This document shows, one piece after another, positions 56,699 to 64,000 of a DNA stretch of 64,000 nucleotides. The position numbers and the translations under genes were made by a program. The notes under the pieces are model-generated. The model worked only from the letters and a program-made list of their open reading frames with translations. It searched no databases and was not told where the DNA came from. The stretch is from Blastomonas sp. (GTDB lineage: Bacteria > Pseudomonadota > Alphaproteobacteria > Sphingomonadales > Sphingomonadaceae), in the NCBI RefSeq assembly GCF_030373265.1, contig NZ_JAUCZC010000014.1:1-64000 (forward strand), read 5' to 3'. Every line of letters begins with the position of its first letter. Positions within the stretch are counted from its first letter, which is position 1.

Positions 56699-58180
56699 AT
56701 GATATTTGCCGATCTCGGCCTTTCCGAAGAATTGATCCAGGCGGTCACTGATTCCGGCTACACGACCCCGACCGCGATCCAGGCGCAGGCCATTCCATCG
56801 GTGCTGATGGGCAAGGATATCATCGGCATCGCCCAGACCGGCACCGGCAAGACTGCTGCCTTCGTTCTGCCGATGATCGATGTGTTGGGCGAAGGCCGCA
56901 GCCGCGCGCGGATGCCGCGCTCGCTGATCCTCGAGCCGACCCGCGAGCTCGCCGCGCAGGTCGCGGAAAACTTTGACAAATACGGCAAATATCACAAGCT
57001 TTCGATGGCGTTGCTGATCGGCGGCGTCTCGATGGGCGACCAGATCAAGGCGCTCGAAAAGGGCGTCGACGTGCTGATCGCGACCCCGGGCCGCCTGATG
57101 GATCTGTACGATCGCGGCAACATCCTGCTGACCGGCTGCGGCTTGCTCGTCATCGACGAGGCCGACCGGATGCTCGATATGGGTTTCATCCCCGACATCG
57201 AGACGATCTGCACCCGGCTTCCCGCCACGCGTCAGACGCTGCTGTTCTCCGCAACGATGCCGCCGCCGATCAAGAAACTGTCGGACCGGTTCCTGACCAG
57301 CCCCAAGTACATCGAGGTCGCCCGCCCCGCGAGCGCCAATGCCTCGATCGAGCAGGGCAAGGTCCGCGTCCAGTCACGCCGCAAGCGCGATACGCTGTTT
57401 GCGATGCTCGATGCCGGCGTCCACACCGCGATCATCTTCTGCAACCGCAAGACCACGGTGCGCGACCTCAACAAGGCGCTGCGCCAAGGCGGCTTCGATT
57501 CGGGCGAGATCCATGGCGACATGGAACAGCGCGACCGCATCGCCGAGCTCGACAAGTTCAAGGACGGCACGATCAACATCCTGGTCGCATCCGACGTCGC
57601 TGCGCGCGGGCTGGACATCAAGGGCGTGAGCCATGTGTTCAACTATGACGCGCCGTGGCATCCGGACGATTATGTCCACCGCATCGGCCGCACGGGCAGG
57701 GCAGGGGCGACCGGCAAGGCGTATACCTTCATCACCGAGGAAGACGCCGAAGCGCTCGCCAACATCGAAAAGCTGATCGGGACCACCATTCCCGAAATCA
57801 CCGTAGCGGATCCGGGCGGCAAGAGCGTAGACGCCAAACCTGCCAAGGCACGTGAACCCGAAGAGCGTGCACCCCGCCGCAGAACCCGCAGCGGCGAAGC
57901 CAAAGCGCGTGCTCCGCGCGAAGAGCGTGCGCCGCGCGAAGAGCCAGCGCACGAAGAAGAGGTCATCACCGAAAAGCCGGCTCGCGAGAAGACGCGCGAA
58001 GACAAGGCTCGTGATGAACGTCCCCGCGCTGCAAAGCCGAAGGAAGAACGCCCGCGTTCGGCCGATCGCCGCCCGGGCGCCGCGAAACCGCGCCGCTCGC
58101 ATGAGCGCGACGATGGTCCCGATGACGGCTGGAACGGCCCGATGCCGGACTTCCTCTCGGTGGGCTTTGGCGAGAGCTGA
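56699..58180 (+). CDS. rhlE: DEAD-box RNA helicase, RhlE-like
   Basis: 493 aa. Q motif (FADLGLSEELIQAVTDSGYTTPTAIQAQAIP in parts), Walker A AQTGTGKTAAF, DEAD box VIDEADRMLDMGF, SAT, and C-terminal motifs ARGLDIKGVSHVFNYD and HRIGRTGRAG are intact. A 100-residue Arg/Glu/Lys-rich tail (about 380-480) should bind RNA. Likely remodels rRNA or mRNA, often cold-induced. Confidence 0.96.
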   Translation: MIFADLGLSEELIQAVTDSGYTTPTAIQAQAIPSVLMGKDIIGIAQTGTGKTAAFVLPMIDVLGEGRSRARMPRSLILEPTRELAAQVAENFDKYGKYHKLSMALLIGGVSMGDQIKALEKGVDVLIATPGRLMDLYDRGNILLTGCGLLVIDEADRMLDMGFIPDIETICTRLPATRQTLLFSATMPPPIKKLSDRFLTSPKYIEVARPASANASIEQGKVRVQSRRKRDTLFAMLDAGVHTAIIFCNRKTTVRDLNKALRQGGFDSGEIHGDMEQRDRIAELDKFKDGTINILVASDVAARGLDIKGVSHVFNYDAPWHPDDYVHRIGRTGRAGATGKAYTFITEEDAEALANIEKLIGTTIPEITVADPGGKSVDAKPAKAREPEERAPRRRTRSGEAKARAPREERAPREEPAHEEEVITEKPAREKTREDKARDERPRAAKPKEERPRSADRRPGAAKPRRSHERDDGPDDGWNGPMPDFLSVGFGES

Positions 58181-58232
58181 GCCTGCTGCGGAGGTTTCCG
58201 CGGTTTCGGAACTCAATTATTTTGGTCCATAC

Positions 58233-58317
58233 TCGTCACCCCCGCGAAGGCGGGGGTCCCGCTTCTACGCCGACCGTGCCAAGGACAGCGGGATTCCCAC
58301 GTTCGCGAGAATGGCGA
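58233..58317. repeat. REP-type repeat, family A copy 2 (inverted)
   Basis: ACCCCCGCG/CGCGGGGGT-type hairpin at 58238-58258, CCCGCT...AGCGGG linker, then the worn arm GATTCCCACGTTCGCGAGAATGGCGA. Compared with the element at 33865-33948 it is the same unit in reverse orientation with a few substitutions. It lies between the convergent helicase and TonB receptor genes. Confidence 0.88.
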
Positions 58318-58393
58318 AACTGAACTTTTTTGAACAGCCCAACGCCCCCGTTCTCCGGCTTTCGTCGGAGAACGGGGTGTGGGTATCGAAGCT

Positions 58394-60541
58394 TTAGAAG
58401 CTGAACTTCGCCGCGATGCGGAAGTCGCGTCCGGCAAGCGGGGCGAAGTCCTTGGTGAAGCTGGCGGCGCGACGACCCACGACATCGAAGATGTTGTTGG
58501 CCGACGCGATCAGCGTCACTCCGCGGGCGGAGCCAAAGGGCTTCCACGACGCGCTGGCGTTGACCAGAGTGAAGCCTTCGGTCTCGGTCTCGAAATTGGC
58601 ATTGCGGGCCTGATCGTCGAACCACTCGACTTCGGCGCGCAGACTGACCACATCGCTCCGTGCCTCAAGCCCGCCTAGCAAGCGCAGCGGTGGGATGCGC
58701 GGGACGGGACCCAAGCCGTCGAGTGAGGCACGAACATAATCGGCGACACCGTCCGCACTGAAGCGGAAGCCGCCAGCCCGGGCGAAGATCACCGAGGCTT
58801 CGGCTTCGAATCCGTAATATTTGGCATCGTTCTGGATGTACTGGAACACCGGAAGGTCGTCTTCTTCGAGACCGGTCGGAACGTCGATGATGAAATCGTC
58901 GAAGTCGTTGTAGAAGCCGGTGAGCGCGAGGCTCACGTCCGGGGTCGACCAGCGGATATAGGCTTCACCGCCCCAGCTCTTTTCGGTGGTGAAATTGGGG
59001 TTGCCGATCTCGAACGCCTGGGTCGCGATGTGCGCGCCGTTGGAAAACAGCTCTTCGGCTGCAGGCGCGCGCTGGGCGCGGTTGAGGTTGACCCCCATCC
59101 GCAACCGGTCGTCGGCGATATACGCCATGCCCAGTGCGAACGAGTACGAGTTGAAGTCCCGCTCGACGCCCAGCACCTGCGACTTCACATTGACCTTGTC
59201 ATAGCGCGCCGCGCCTTCGATTTCGAAGTTGCCGCTGCGCACTTCCTGCAGCGTGAAGATGCCGATCTGGTCGGTGACGTTGGGCGGGAGAAAAGCTTCG
59301 GCGCCGACTGCGCTGAAATCGCGGTGGACGTATTGCACGCCGCTCGCGCCGCGCCAGCCGCCGCGTTCGCGCTGCACCAGCTCGAGCCGCGATTCGATGC
59401 CCTGGTTGCTGAAAACGGTGCCGACTTCGTCACCTTCGAACTCGGTCTGGCTGAAATCGGCGTAGGCCGCGCGCAGGCGGAGCGATTCGAAAAATCCGGG
59501 AAGGAAGACTTCGCCGCGGAAATCGACCTTGATCTGGTCGAGGCCGATGGTGACGGGACCTTCTTCCTCTTCGCCGCCGGCTTCCTCTTCCTCGCCTTCC
59601 TCACCGTGGTGATGGCCAGCGCCGGGACGTTCTGGAACGCCATACAGGCTGTTGTAATAGCTGCCCGAGACCCCGAAGCTGCCGCCTTCGCCGATATAGG
59701 CCAGGCCGCCTGCGAAGCTGTAGGTTTCGGTGCCGGTGTTGGGGATGCGGCCGCGCAGGCCGGCAAGTTCTTCGGCCTCTTCAGCCTCTCCGATATTGCC
59801 TTCCTCGCGCTCCTCCGCCGCTTCTTCGAGCTGCTCGGCACGCAGGCCGGGGGAGAGAACGAAGCCGCCGACCCGCAGGTCATTGGACTTGCGATAGCTG
59901 CCGTCGAGATGCAGCACGAGCTTGGAAGTCAGCGGTACATCGAGGCTGGCGCCGATGCTCCGTTCGTCCGCCGCGGTGCCGTAAGTTGCGAGCGCATCGA
60001 GATGGAACGGCTCTTCGGGCACCTCGCGCGGAATGCGCTTGTCGATGGCGTTCACCGCGCCGCCAACCGCCTGTCCGCCGAACAGCAGCACGGCGGGGCC
60101 GCGCAGCACTTCGATGCGATCAAGCACGATCGGTTCTACCGTGACACCGTGGTCGGGCGAGGTGTTGGAGACGTCGATCGTGCCAATGCCGTCGGTGAGC
60201 ACGCGGATGCGCTCGCCCTGGAAACCGCGCAGCACGGGGCGCGATGCTCCGGGCGAGAAACTGGTGGCGGAAACGCCGGGCAGCTTGGTCAGCGTGTCCC
60301 CGATCTGCGAGCGGGCCTCGAGCGACAGCTCGTCACCAGACAGCTCGGATGTTCCGGCCAGAATGCTGAGATCGCGCACGAAGGGTGCGGTCACGACGAT
60401 GCCGCGATTGCGATGGAAATCATCACCATCGTCTTCGGCATTCACCGTGGCATCGGCCTGCTGCGCCAGCGCGGGCAGGGGGGCCAGCAGTGCGGTGCCG
60501 AGGCTAAGCGAGGAGGAAACGAGCAAAAGCGTGCTGCGCAT
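58394..60541 (-). CDS. znuD: TonB-dependent receptor, ZnuD-like
   Basis: 715 aa with a signal peptide (PLPALAQQ). Plug domain at about 45-170 (LPGVSATSFSPGASRPVLRGFQGERI in parts, VLRGPAVLLFGGQAVGGAVN), then a 22-strand barrel ending in the aromatic F (RDFRIAAKFSF). A His/acid-rich extracellular loop (HHH at 310-312 followed by Glu-rich residues to 328) and a second Glu-rich loop (238-260) match the metal-capturing loops of the zinc receptor ZnuD. Uptake of zinc across the outer membrane is inferred, supported by the candidate Zur site upstream. Confidence 0.87.
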   Translation of the reverse strand: MRSTLLLVSSSLSLGTALLAPLPALAQQADATVNAEDDGDDFHRNRGIVVTAPFVRDLSILAGTSELSGDELSLEARSQIGDTLTKLPGVSATSFSPGASRPVLRGFQGERIRVLTDGIGTIDVSNTSPDHGVTVEPIVLDRIEVLRGPAVLLFGGQAVGGAVNAIDKRIPREVPEEPFHLDALATYGTAADERSIGASLDVPLTSKLVLHLDGSYRKSNDLRVGGFVLSPGLRAEQLEEAAEEREEGNIGEAEEAEELAGLRGRIPNTGTETYSFAGGLAYIGEGGSFGVSGSYYNSLYGVPERPGAGHHHGEEGEEEEAGGEEEEGPVTIGLDQIKVDFRGEVFLPGFFESLRLRAAYADFSQTEFEGDEVGTVFSNQGIESRLELVQRERGGWRGASGVQYVHRDFSAVGAEAFLPPNVTDQIGIFTLQEVRSGNFEIEGAARYDKVNVKSQVLGVERDFNSYSFALGMAYIADDRLRMGVNLNRAQRAPAAEELFSNGAHIATQAFEIGNPNFTTEKSWGGEAYIRWSTPDVSLALTGFYNDFDDFIIDVPTGLEEDDLPVFQYIQNDAKYYGFEAEASVIFARAGGFRFSADGVADYVRASLDGLGPVPRIPPLRLLGGLEARSDVVSLRAEVEWFDDQARNANFETETEGFTLVNASASWKPFGSARGVTLIASANNIFDVVGRRAASFTKDFAPLAGRDFRIAAKFSF

Positions 60542-60673
60542 GATCTAGAGATGCTCCCGTGGACTGTGTTTTTTTCAGGTTGCAGCCGCCAGATGCCATT
60601 GGCCTTGGGAACAAGCGGAGAGAGAGACCCCGGACGCGACCCAGGCGGCTGATCGGGTGTCCGCTAGCATCGG

Positions 60674-60694
60674 TGTAATGTTATATCAATATGA
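60674..60694. promoter_or_regulatory. Candidate Zur operator between znuD and acs
   Basis: TGTAATGTTATATCAATATG contains ATGTTATATCA, close to the alphaproteobacterial Zur consensus (ATGTTATAACAT core). It lies 137 bp upstream of the znuD start and 113 bp before acs. The dyad is imperfect on the right half. The motif was recognised by eye. Confidence 0.4.
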
Positions 60695-60806
60695 ATAATG
60701 CAGCCCTGCGACAAGACGCTGCGGGTTGCCGTGCGCGGCCGCTTCCGGCACAAACCATGGCCTGCCAGGCCCTTGTCGGCCACCAATCAATGCAAGGACA
60801 CGCATC

Positions 60807-62765
60807 ATGACCAGCCCAAGCCAGCAGGATTCCGGAGCCGAGGCGCTGATCGCGCCGCCCAGTGACTCGGAAACCTGGTGCACGCCCGCGCAGTATCGCG
60901 AACTCCACGCCGCTTCGGTACGCGACCCTGACGGGTTCTGGGCGCTGCAGGCGGACCGGATCGACTGGGTGGCCAAGCCGACGCGGATTGACGGGTCTTC
61001 TTTCGATCCGGTCGATATCCGGTGGTATGAGGATGGCGAACTCAATCTGTGCTTCAACTGTGTCGATCGCCACGTCGCCGCTGGACACGGCGCGGATTGC
61101 GCGCTGATCTGGGAGGGCGATGCGCCAGGGGATGTGCGGTCGCTGAGCTATGACGATTTGCTGGGTGAAGTTCAGGCGATGGCCGGTGCGCTCAAGGCGC
61201 TGGGCGCGAAGAAAGGCGACCGGATCACGATCTACATGCCGATGGTGCTCGAAGGCGCGATCGCGATGCTGGCCTGCGCGCGGATCGGCGCGGTGCACTC
61301 GGTCGTGTTTGGCGGGTTCTCCCCCGAGGCGCTGGCCGGAAGGATCGAGGATTGCGGCAGCCGCTTCGTGGTCACCGCAGATGCGGGGATGCGCGGGGGC
61401 AAAACCGTACCGCTGAAGGCCAATGTCGATGCGGCGCTCGAGCAGCACGGGATCGATGTCGATGCGGTTCTGGTGGTGCGGCACACCGGCGCAGGCGTCA
61501 GCATGACCGAAGGCCGTGACCACTGGTATCATGACGTCACCGCGACGGTTCCCGAAACGTGCCCGTGCGAGCCGATGAAGGCCGAAGATCCGCTGTTCAT
61601 CCTCTATACGTCGGGATCGACCGGCAAGCCCAAGGGCGTGCTGCACACCACCGGCGGCTATGCGGTATGGGTGGCGACGACCTTCCACTACGCCTTCGAT
61701 TACCGTCCGGGCGAGGTCTATTGGTGCACCGCCGATATCGGCTGGGTCACCGGGCACAGCTATTCGGTCTACGGTCCGTTGCTCAACCGCGCGACCAGCC
61801 TGCTGTTCGAGGGCGTGCCCAATTATCCCGACCACAGCCGCTTCTGGGACATATGCGAGCGGCACGGGGTCAACATCTTCTATACCGCGCCCACCGCGAT
61901 CCGCGCGCTGATGCGCGAGGGCGACGCGCCGGTGACGAAGCACGACCTTTCCGCCTTGCGGCTGATCGGGTCGGTCGGAGAGCCGATCAATCCCGAGGCC
62001 TGGCGCTGGTATCACCGCGTCGTCGGCAAGGAACAGTTGCCGGTGATCGATACCTGGTGGCAGACCGAGACGGGCGGCATCATGATCACGACGTTGCCTT
62101 ATGCGCACGCGATGCGCCCGGGGAGTGCGGGCCTGCCGTTCTTCGGCATCGACCCCGAACTGGTCGATGCGGACGGCAACGTTCTCGACGGTGCGACCGA
62201 GGGCAATCTGTGCATCGCCGGATCATGGCCGGGCCAGGCGCGCACGGTCTATGGCGACCATGACCGCTTCGTGCAGACCTATTTCAGCACCTACAAGGGC
62301 AAGTACTTCACCGGCGACGGCTGCAAGCGCGACGAGGACGGCTATTACCGGATCACGGGCCGGGTCGACGATGTCATCAATGTGTCGGGCCACCGCATGG
62401 GCACAGCCGAGGTCGAAAGCGCGCTGGTGCTGCACCCCCGAGTCGCGGAAGCCGCGGTTGTCGGCTTTCCACACGACATCAAGGGGCAGGGGATCTATTG
62501 CTATATCACGCTCAACGCCGATGAGATCTTCGACGATGCGCTGGTGGCCGAGTTGCGAGCGCTGGTGCGCAAGGAGATCGGACCGATCGCGACCCCCGAT
62601 CACCTGCACTTCACCCCGGCACTGCCCAAGACCCGCAGTGGAAAAATCATGCGGCGCATCCTGCGCAAGATCGCCGAAAATGACGTCGGGGCATTGGGCG
62701 ATACCAGCACTCTGGCCGACCCATCGGTGGTCGATGCGCTGATCGCCGGGCGGCAGGGGGGCTGA
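60807..62765 (+). CDS. acs: Acetyl-CoA synthetase
   Basis: 652 aa. Makes acetyl-CoA from acetate, ATP and CoA. ANL motifs [20 protein letters not shown] (in part), [27 protein letters not shown] and [13 protein letters not shown] are complete; K613 in [11 protein letters not shown] is the lysine acetylated for control in Acs. ATG 60807 with AAGGACA upstream fits the family start (frame open to 60726). Divergent from znuD. Confidence 0.97.
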   Translation: MTSPSQQDSGAEALIAPPSDSETWCTPAQYRELHAASVRDPDGFWALQADRIDWVAKPTRIDGSSFDPVDIRWYEDGELNLCFNCVDRHVAAGHGADCALIWEGDAPGDVRSLSYDDLLGEVQAMAGALKALGAKKGDRITIYMPMVLEGAIAMLACARIGAVHSVVFGGFSPEALAGRIEDCGSRFVVTADAGMRGGKTVPLKANVDAALEQHGIDVDAVLVVRHTGAGVSMTEGRDHWYHDVTATVPETCPCEPMKAEDPLFILYTSGSTGKPKGVLHTTGGYAVWVATTFHYAFDYRPGEVYWCTADIGWVTGHSYSVYGPLLNRATSLLFEGVPNYPDHSRFWDICERHGVNIFYTAPTAIRALMREGDAPVTKHDLSALRLIGSVGEPINPEAWRWYHRVVGKEQLPVIDTWWQTETGGIMITTLPYAHAMRPGSAGLPFFGIDPELVDADGNVLDGATEGNLCIAGSWPGQARTVYGDHDRFVQTYFSTYKGKYFTGDGCKRDEDGYYRITGRVDDVINVSGHRMGTAEVESALVLHPRVAEAAVVGFPHDIKGQGIYCYITLNADEIFDDALVAELRALVRKEIGPIATPDHLHFTPALPKTRSGKIMRRILRKIAENDVGALGDTSTLADPSVVDALIAGRQGG

Positions 62766-62869
62766 ATTATCTGTTAGATTGCGCAGAAATCTGCCACAAT
62801 CGGGCATCGGCTTGGCTATCGTGTCGTTCGATTCCTGCGCATTCGCAGCTTAGCCGGAAGATCCCCGCC

Positions 62870-63094
62870 ATGTTCAATACACTTCAATCCACGCTCGTCG
62901 TCGCCGGTCTGTTCGGGCTCGTTGCTGCGCCCTTTGTCGGCGTGATGCTGATCCTGCTCGCGATCGGCGCAACGTCGGGCCTCATCGTAGGACTGGGCTT
63001 CCTGGCGTTTCTGGCCAGCATCACCTTTGCGGTGTCCAAGGCCGGACGCAATTTTCTGGCGCCCCGCCTGGACAAAGCCGCACGTCGCAGCTGA
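62870..63094 (+). CDS. Small two-helix membrane protein (74 aa)
   Basis: Two hydrophobic segments (about 6-32 and 36-56: VAGLFGLVAAPFVGVMLILLAIG, LIVGLGFLAFLASITFAV in parts) and a basic C-terminus. 105 bp after acs. Codon use is typical of the chromosome. Function unknown. Confidence 0.65.
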   Translation: MFNTLQSTLVVAGLFGLVAAPFVGVMLILLAIGATSGLIVGLGFLAFLASITFAVSKAGRNFLAPRLDKAARRS

Positions 63095-63115
63095 TGGCTG
63101 TGATGGGCTGGCCCG

Positions 63116-63925
63116 TCAGAGCGACGGAGCGAGCAGAGCAACTAGCCACGCCGCCGCTGCCATCAGCGTGCCGAGCGGAAACCGGGTGGCGCTGGACAGC
63201 GCCACGCCGCGCCGTTGCAAGACAAGCGCAACCGCCAGCCCTGCACCGCTGGCGATCATGAGCACCAGCGGCAGCAGCTGCCAGCCCAGCCACAGACCGA
63301 TGGCGCCCAGCAACAGCGGATCGCCGCCACCCAGCCCCTCGCGTCCGCGCAGGGTTTGATAGGCAAATGCGATAGTCCACAGCATCGCGAAGCCTGTAAC
63401 GGCTCCGATCAGGCGGCTCGACCAGTCGGGAGGAATGCCTGCGAAGGCCGCGATCAGGCCTGCGATCGCCAAGGCGAGGGTCAGCGGATGCGGCAGCCAA
63501 TAGTGCCGAAAATCGAGCCACGCCAGAGGGAGCAGCAGCCAACCGAACACCGCCACGGCTACGCCGGTCCAGCCCGGATGTAGCGCCAAAGCCAGCACAC
63601 CGATTGCTGCAGCCATCAGTTCGATGATCAGGCTGTCACGCCCGATTGCAGCGCCGCATGATGCGCATCTGCCGCGCAAGCCGAGGTACGAAACGATCGG
63701 CACAAGCTGCCACGGACGCAGCCCGGCACCGCACGAATCGCAGGCCGATCGGCCTGCAAGAACCGACCGTCCCTGCGGCCAGCGGCTGACCAGGGCTGCC
63801 ATGAAACTCCCCAGAATGGCACCGAGGATCGCAGCGAGCACCGGCCCAAGGATCGAATGGTGGACCAACTGCGCGAGCATTGTCTGACAGGCCTCTTGCG
63901 GGATCGGGAAACTTGCTTGCGCCAT
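63116..63925 (-). CDS. Prepilin peptidase (A24, GspO/PilD family)
   Basis: 269 aa. N-terminal methyltransferase-like DiS_P_DiS domain with the two CxxC pairs (CDSCGAGL and CASCGAAI) and the RxxRG-containing VPIVSYLGLRGRC. The A24 protease part has both catalytic aspartates: LDFRHYWLPHPLT and GLGGGDPLLLGAIGLW. It would cleave and methylate type IV or type II pseudopilins. No pilin or secretion genes lie in the window. The second site reads GGGDP rather than the commoner GGGDVK. A downstream Met (residue 16) is a possible start. Confidence 0.9.
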   Translation of the reverse strand: MAQASFPIPQEACQTMLAQLVHHSILGPVLAAILGAILGSFMAALVSRWPQGRSVLAGRSACDSCGAGLRPWQLVPIVSYLGLRGRCASCGAAIGRDSLIIELMAAAIGVLALALHPGWTGVAVAVFGWLLLPLAWLDFRHYWLPHPLTLALAIAGLIAAFAGIPPDWSSRLIGAVTGFAMLWTIAFAYQTLRGREGLGGGDPLLLGAIGLWLGWQLLPLVLMIASGAGLAVALVLQRRGVALSSATRFPLGTLMAAAAWLVALLAPSL

Positions 63926-64000
63926 AGCGGGCTTGGCTGCGGCGTGGAAAGCGCATTCGCGATGCCCCTGCTGGGCATTTGAAATGGCGGACGGGTTGCT

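Noticed and set aside
59560-59600. Low-complexity TCCTC run in znuD
   Set aside because: It is the coding sequence of the Glu-rich loop, not an independent repeat.
59030-60652. A 540-codon plus-strand frame over znuD
   Set aside because: Antisense to a clear TonB receptor.

Overview
The window is a piece of a GC-rich chromosome from an alphaproteobacterium, most probably a member of the Sphingomonadales. The grounds are the mreB-mreC-mreD-mrdA block, the sdhE/mfd/recG neighbourhood, a SapC-family protein, an HWE-type kinase, the codon bias and the many sphingomonad-style hypothetical proteins. The genus cannot be fixed from the sequence alone. Most of the window is dense housekeeping DNA with short operons, many of them with 1-4 bp stop/start overlaps.

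Layout. 1-3317 is accessory DNA on the 3' side of a tRNA-Lys(CUU) gene. It holds the tail of an unknown gene, a strong terminator, a small frame and an orphan 712-aa protein with a C-terminal PD-(D/E)XK nuclease core, plus what looks like a decayed IS66 transposase fragment. 3571-8071 (minus) is the cell-elongation operon mreB-mreC-mreD-mrdA. 8236-10771 (plus) carries mutL and a lipoprotein gene. 10784-14084 (minus) holds a MaoC-like hydratase and a coupled pair of exported phosphoesterases. 14186-17863 (minus) is a tight rplY-pth-(SEDS-like)-DUF1330-ychF cluster. 18004-21287 (minus) holds a TraB/GumN protein and a large patatin-like protein. 21418-28818 (plus) runs radA, cvpA, an Fe-S scaffold-like gene, a Kef-type antiporter, a small exported protein and secA.

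28819-31217 is a second possible accessory spot: a structured intergenic region, an orphan beta-helix (tailspike/pectate-lyase-like) gene and a tRNA-Asn whose 3' end faces it. 31311-46485 carries nadK, a GGDEF-like/EAL protein, mfd, sdhE, recG, a PilZ protein, tyrS, a DmeF-type metal exporter, a TerB-like protein, an endonuclease/phosphatase-fold lipoprotein, a DUF1295 protein and an acyltransferase. 46601-53432 holds a DUF167/DUF885 pair, a receiver/HWE-kinase pair, a Crp/Fnr regulator and an acyl-CoA ligase. 53516-63925 holds SapC, an FAD-linked oxidase, a RhlE-like helicase, a ZnuD-like TonB receptor, acetyl-CoA synthetase and a prepilin peptidase.

The most interesting items are the orphan nuclease beside tRNA-Lys, a divergent short SEDS (RodA/FtsW)-like membrane protein in the pth operon with Glu at the expected catalytic Asp position, a three-stem structured element behind secA, two inverted copies of one REP-type repeat 24 kb apart, a candidate Zur operator between znuD and acs, and two genes that appear to start at CTG. 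There is no CRISPR array, no complete insertion sequence and no integrase in the window.
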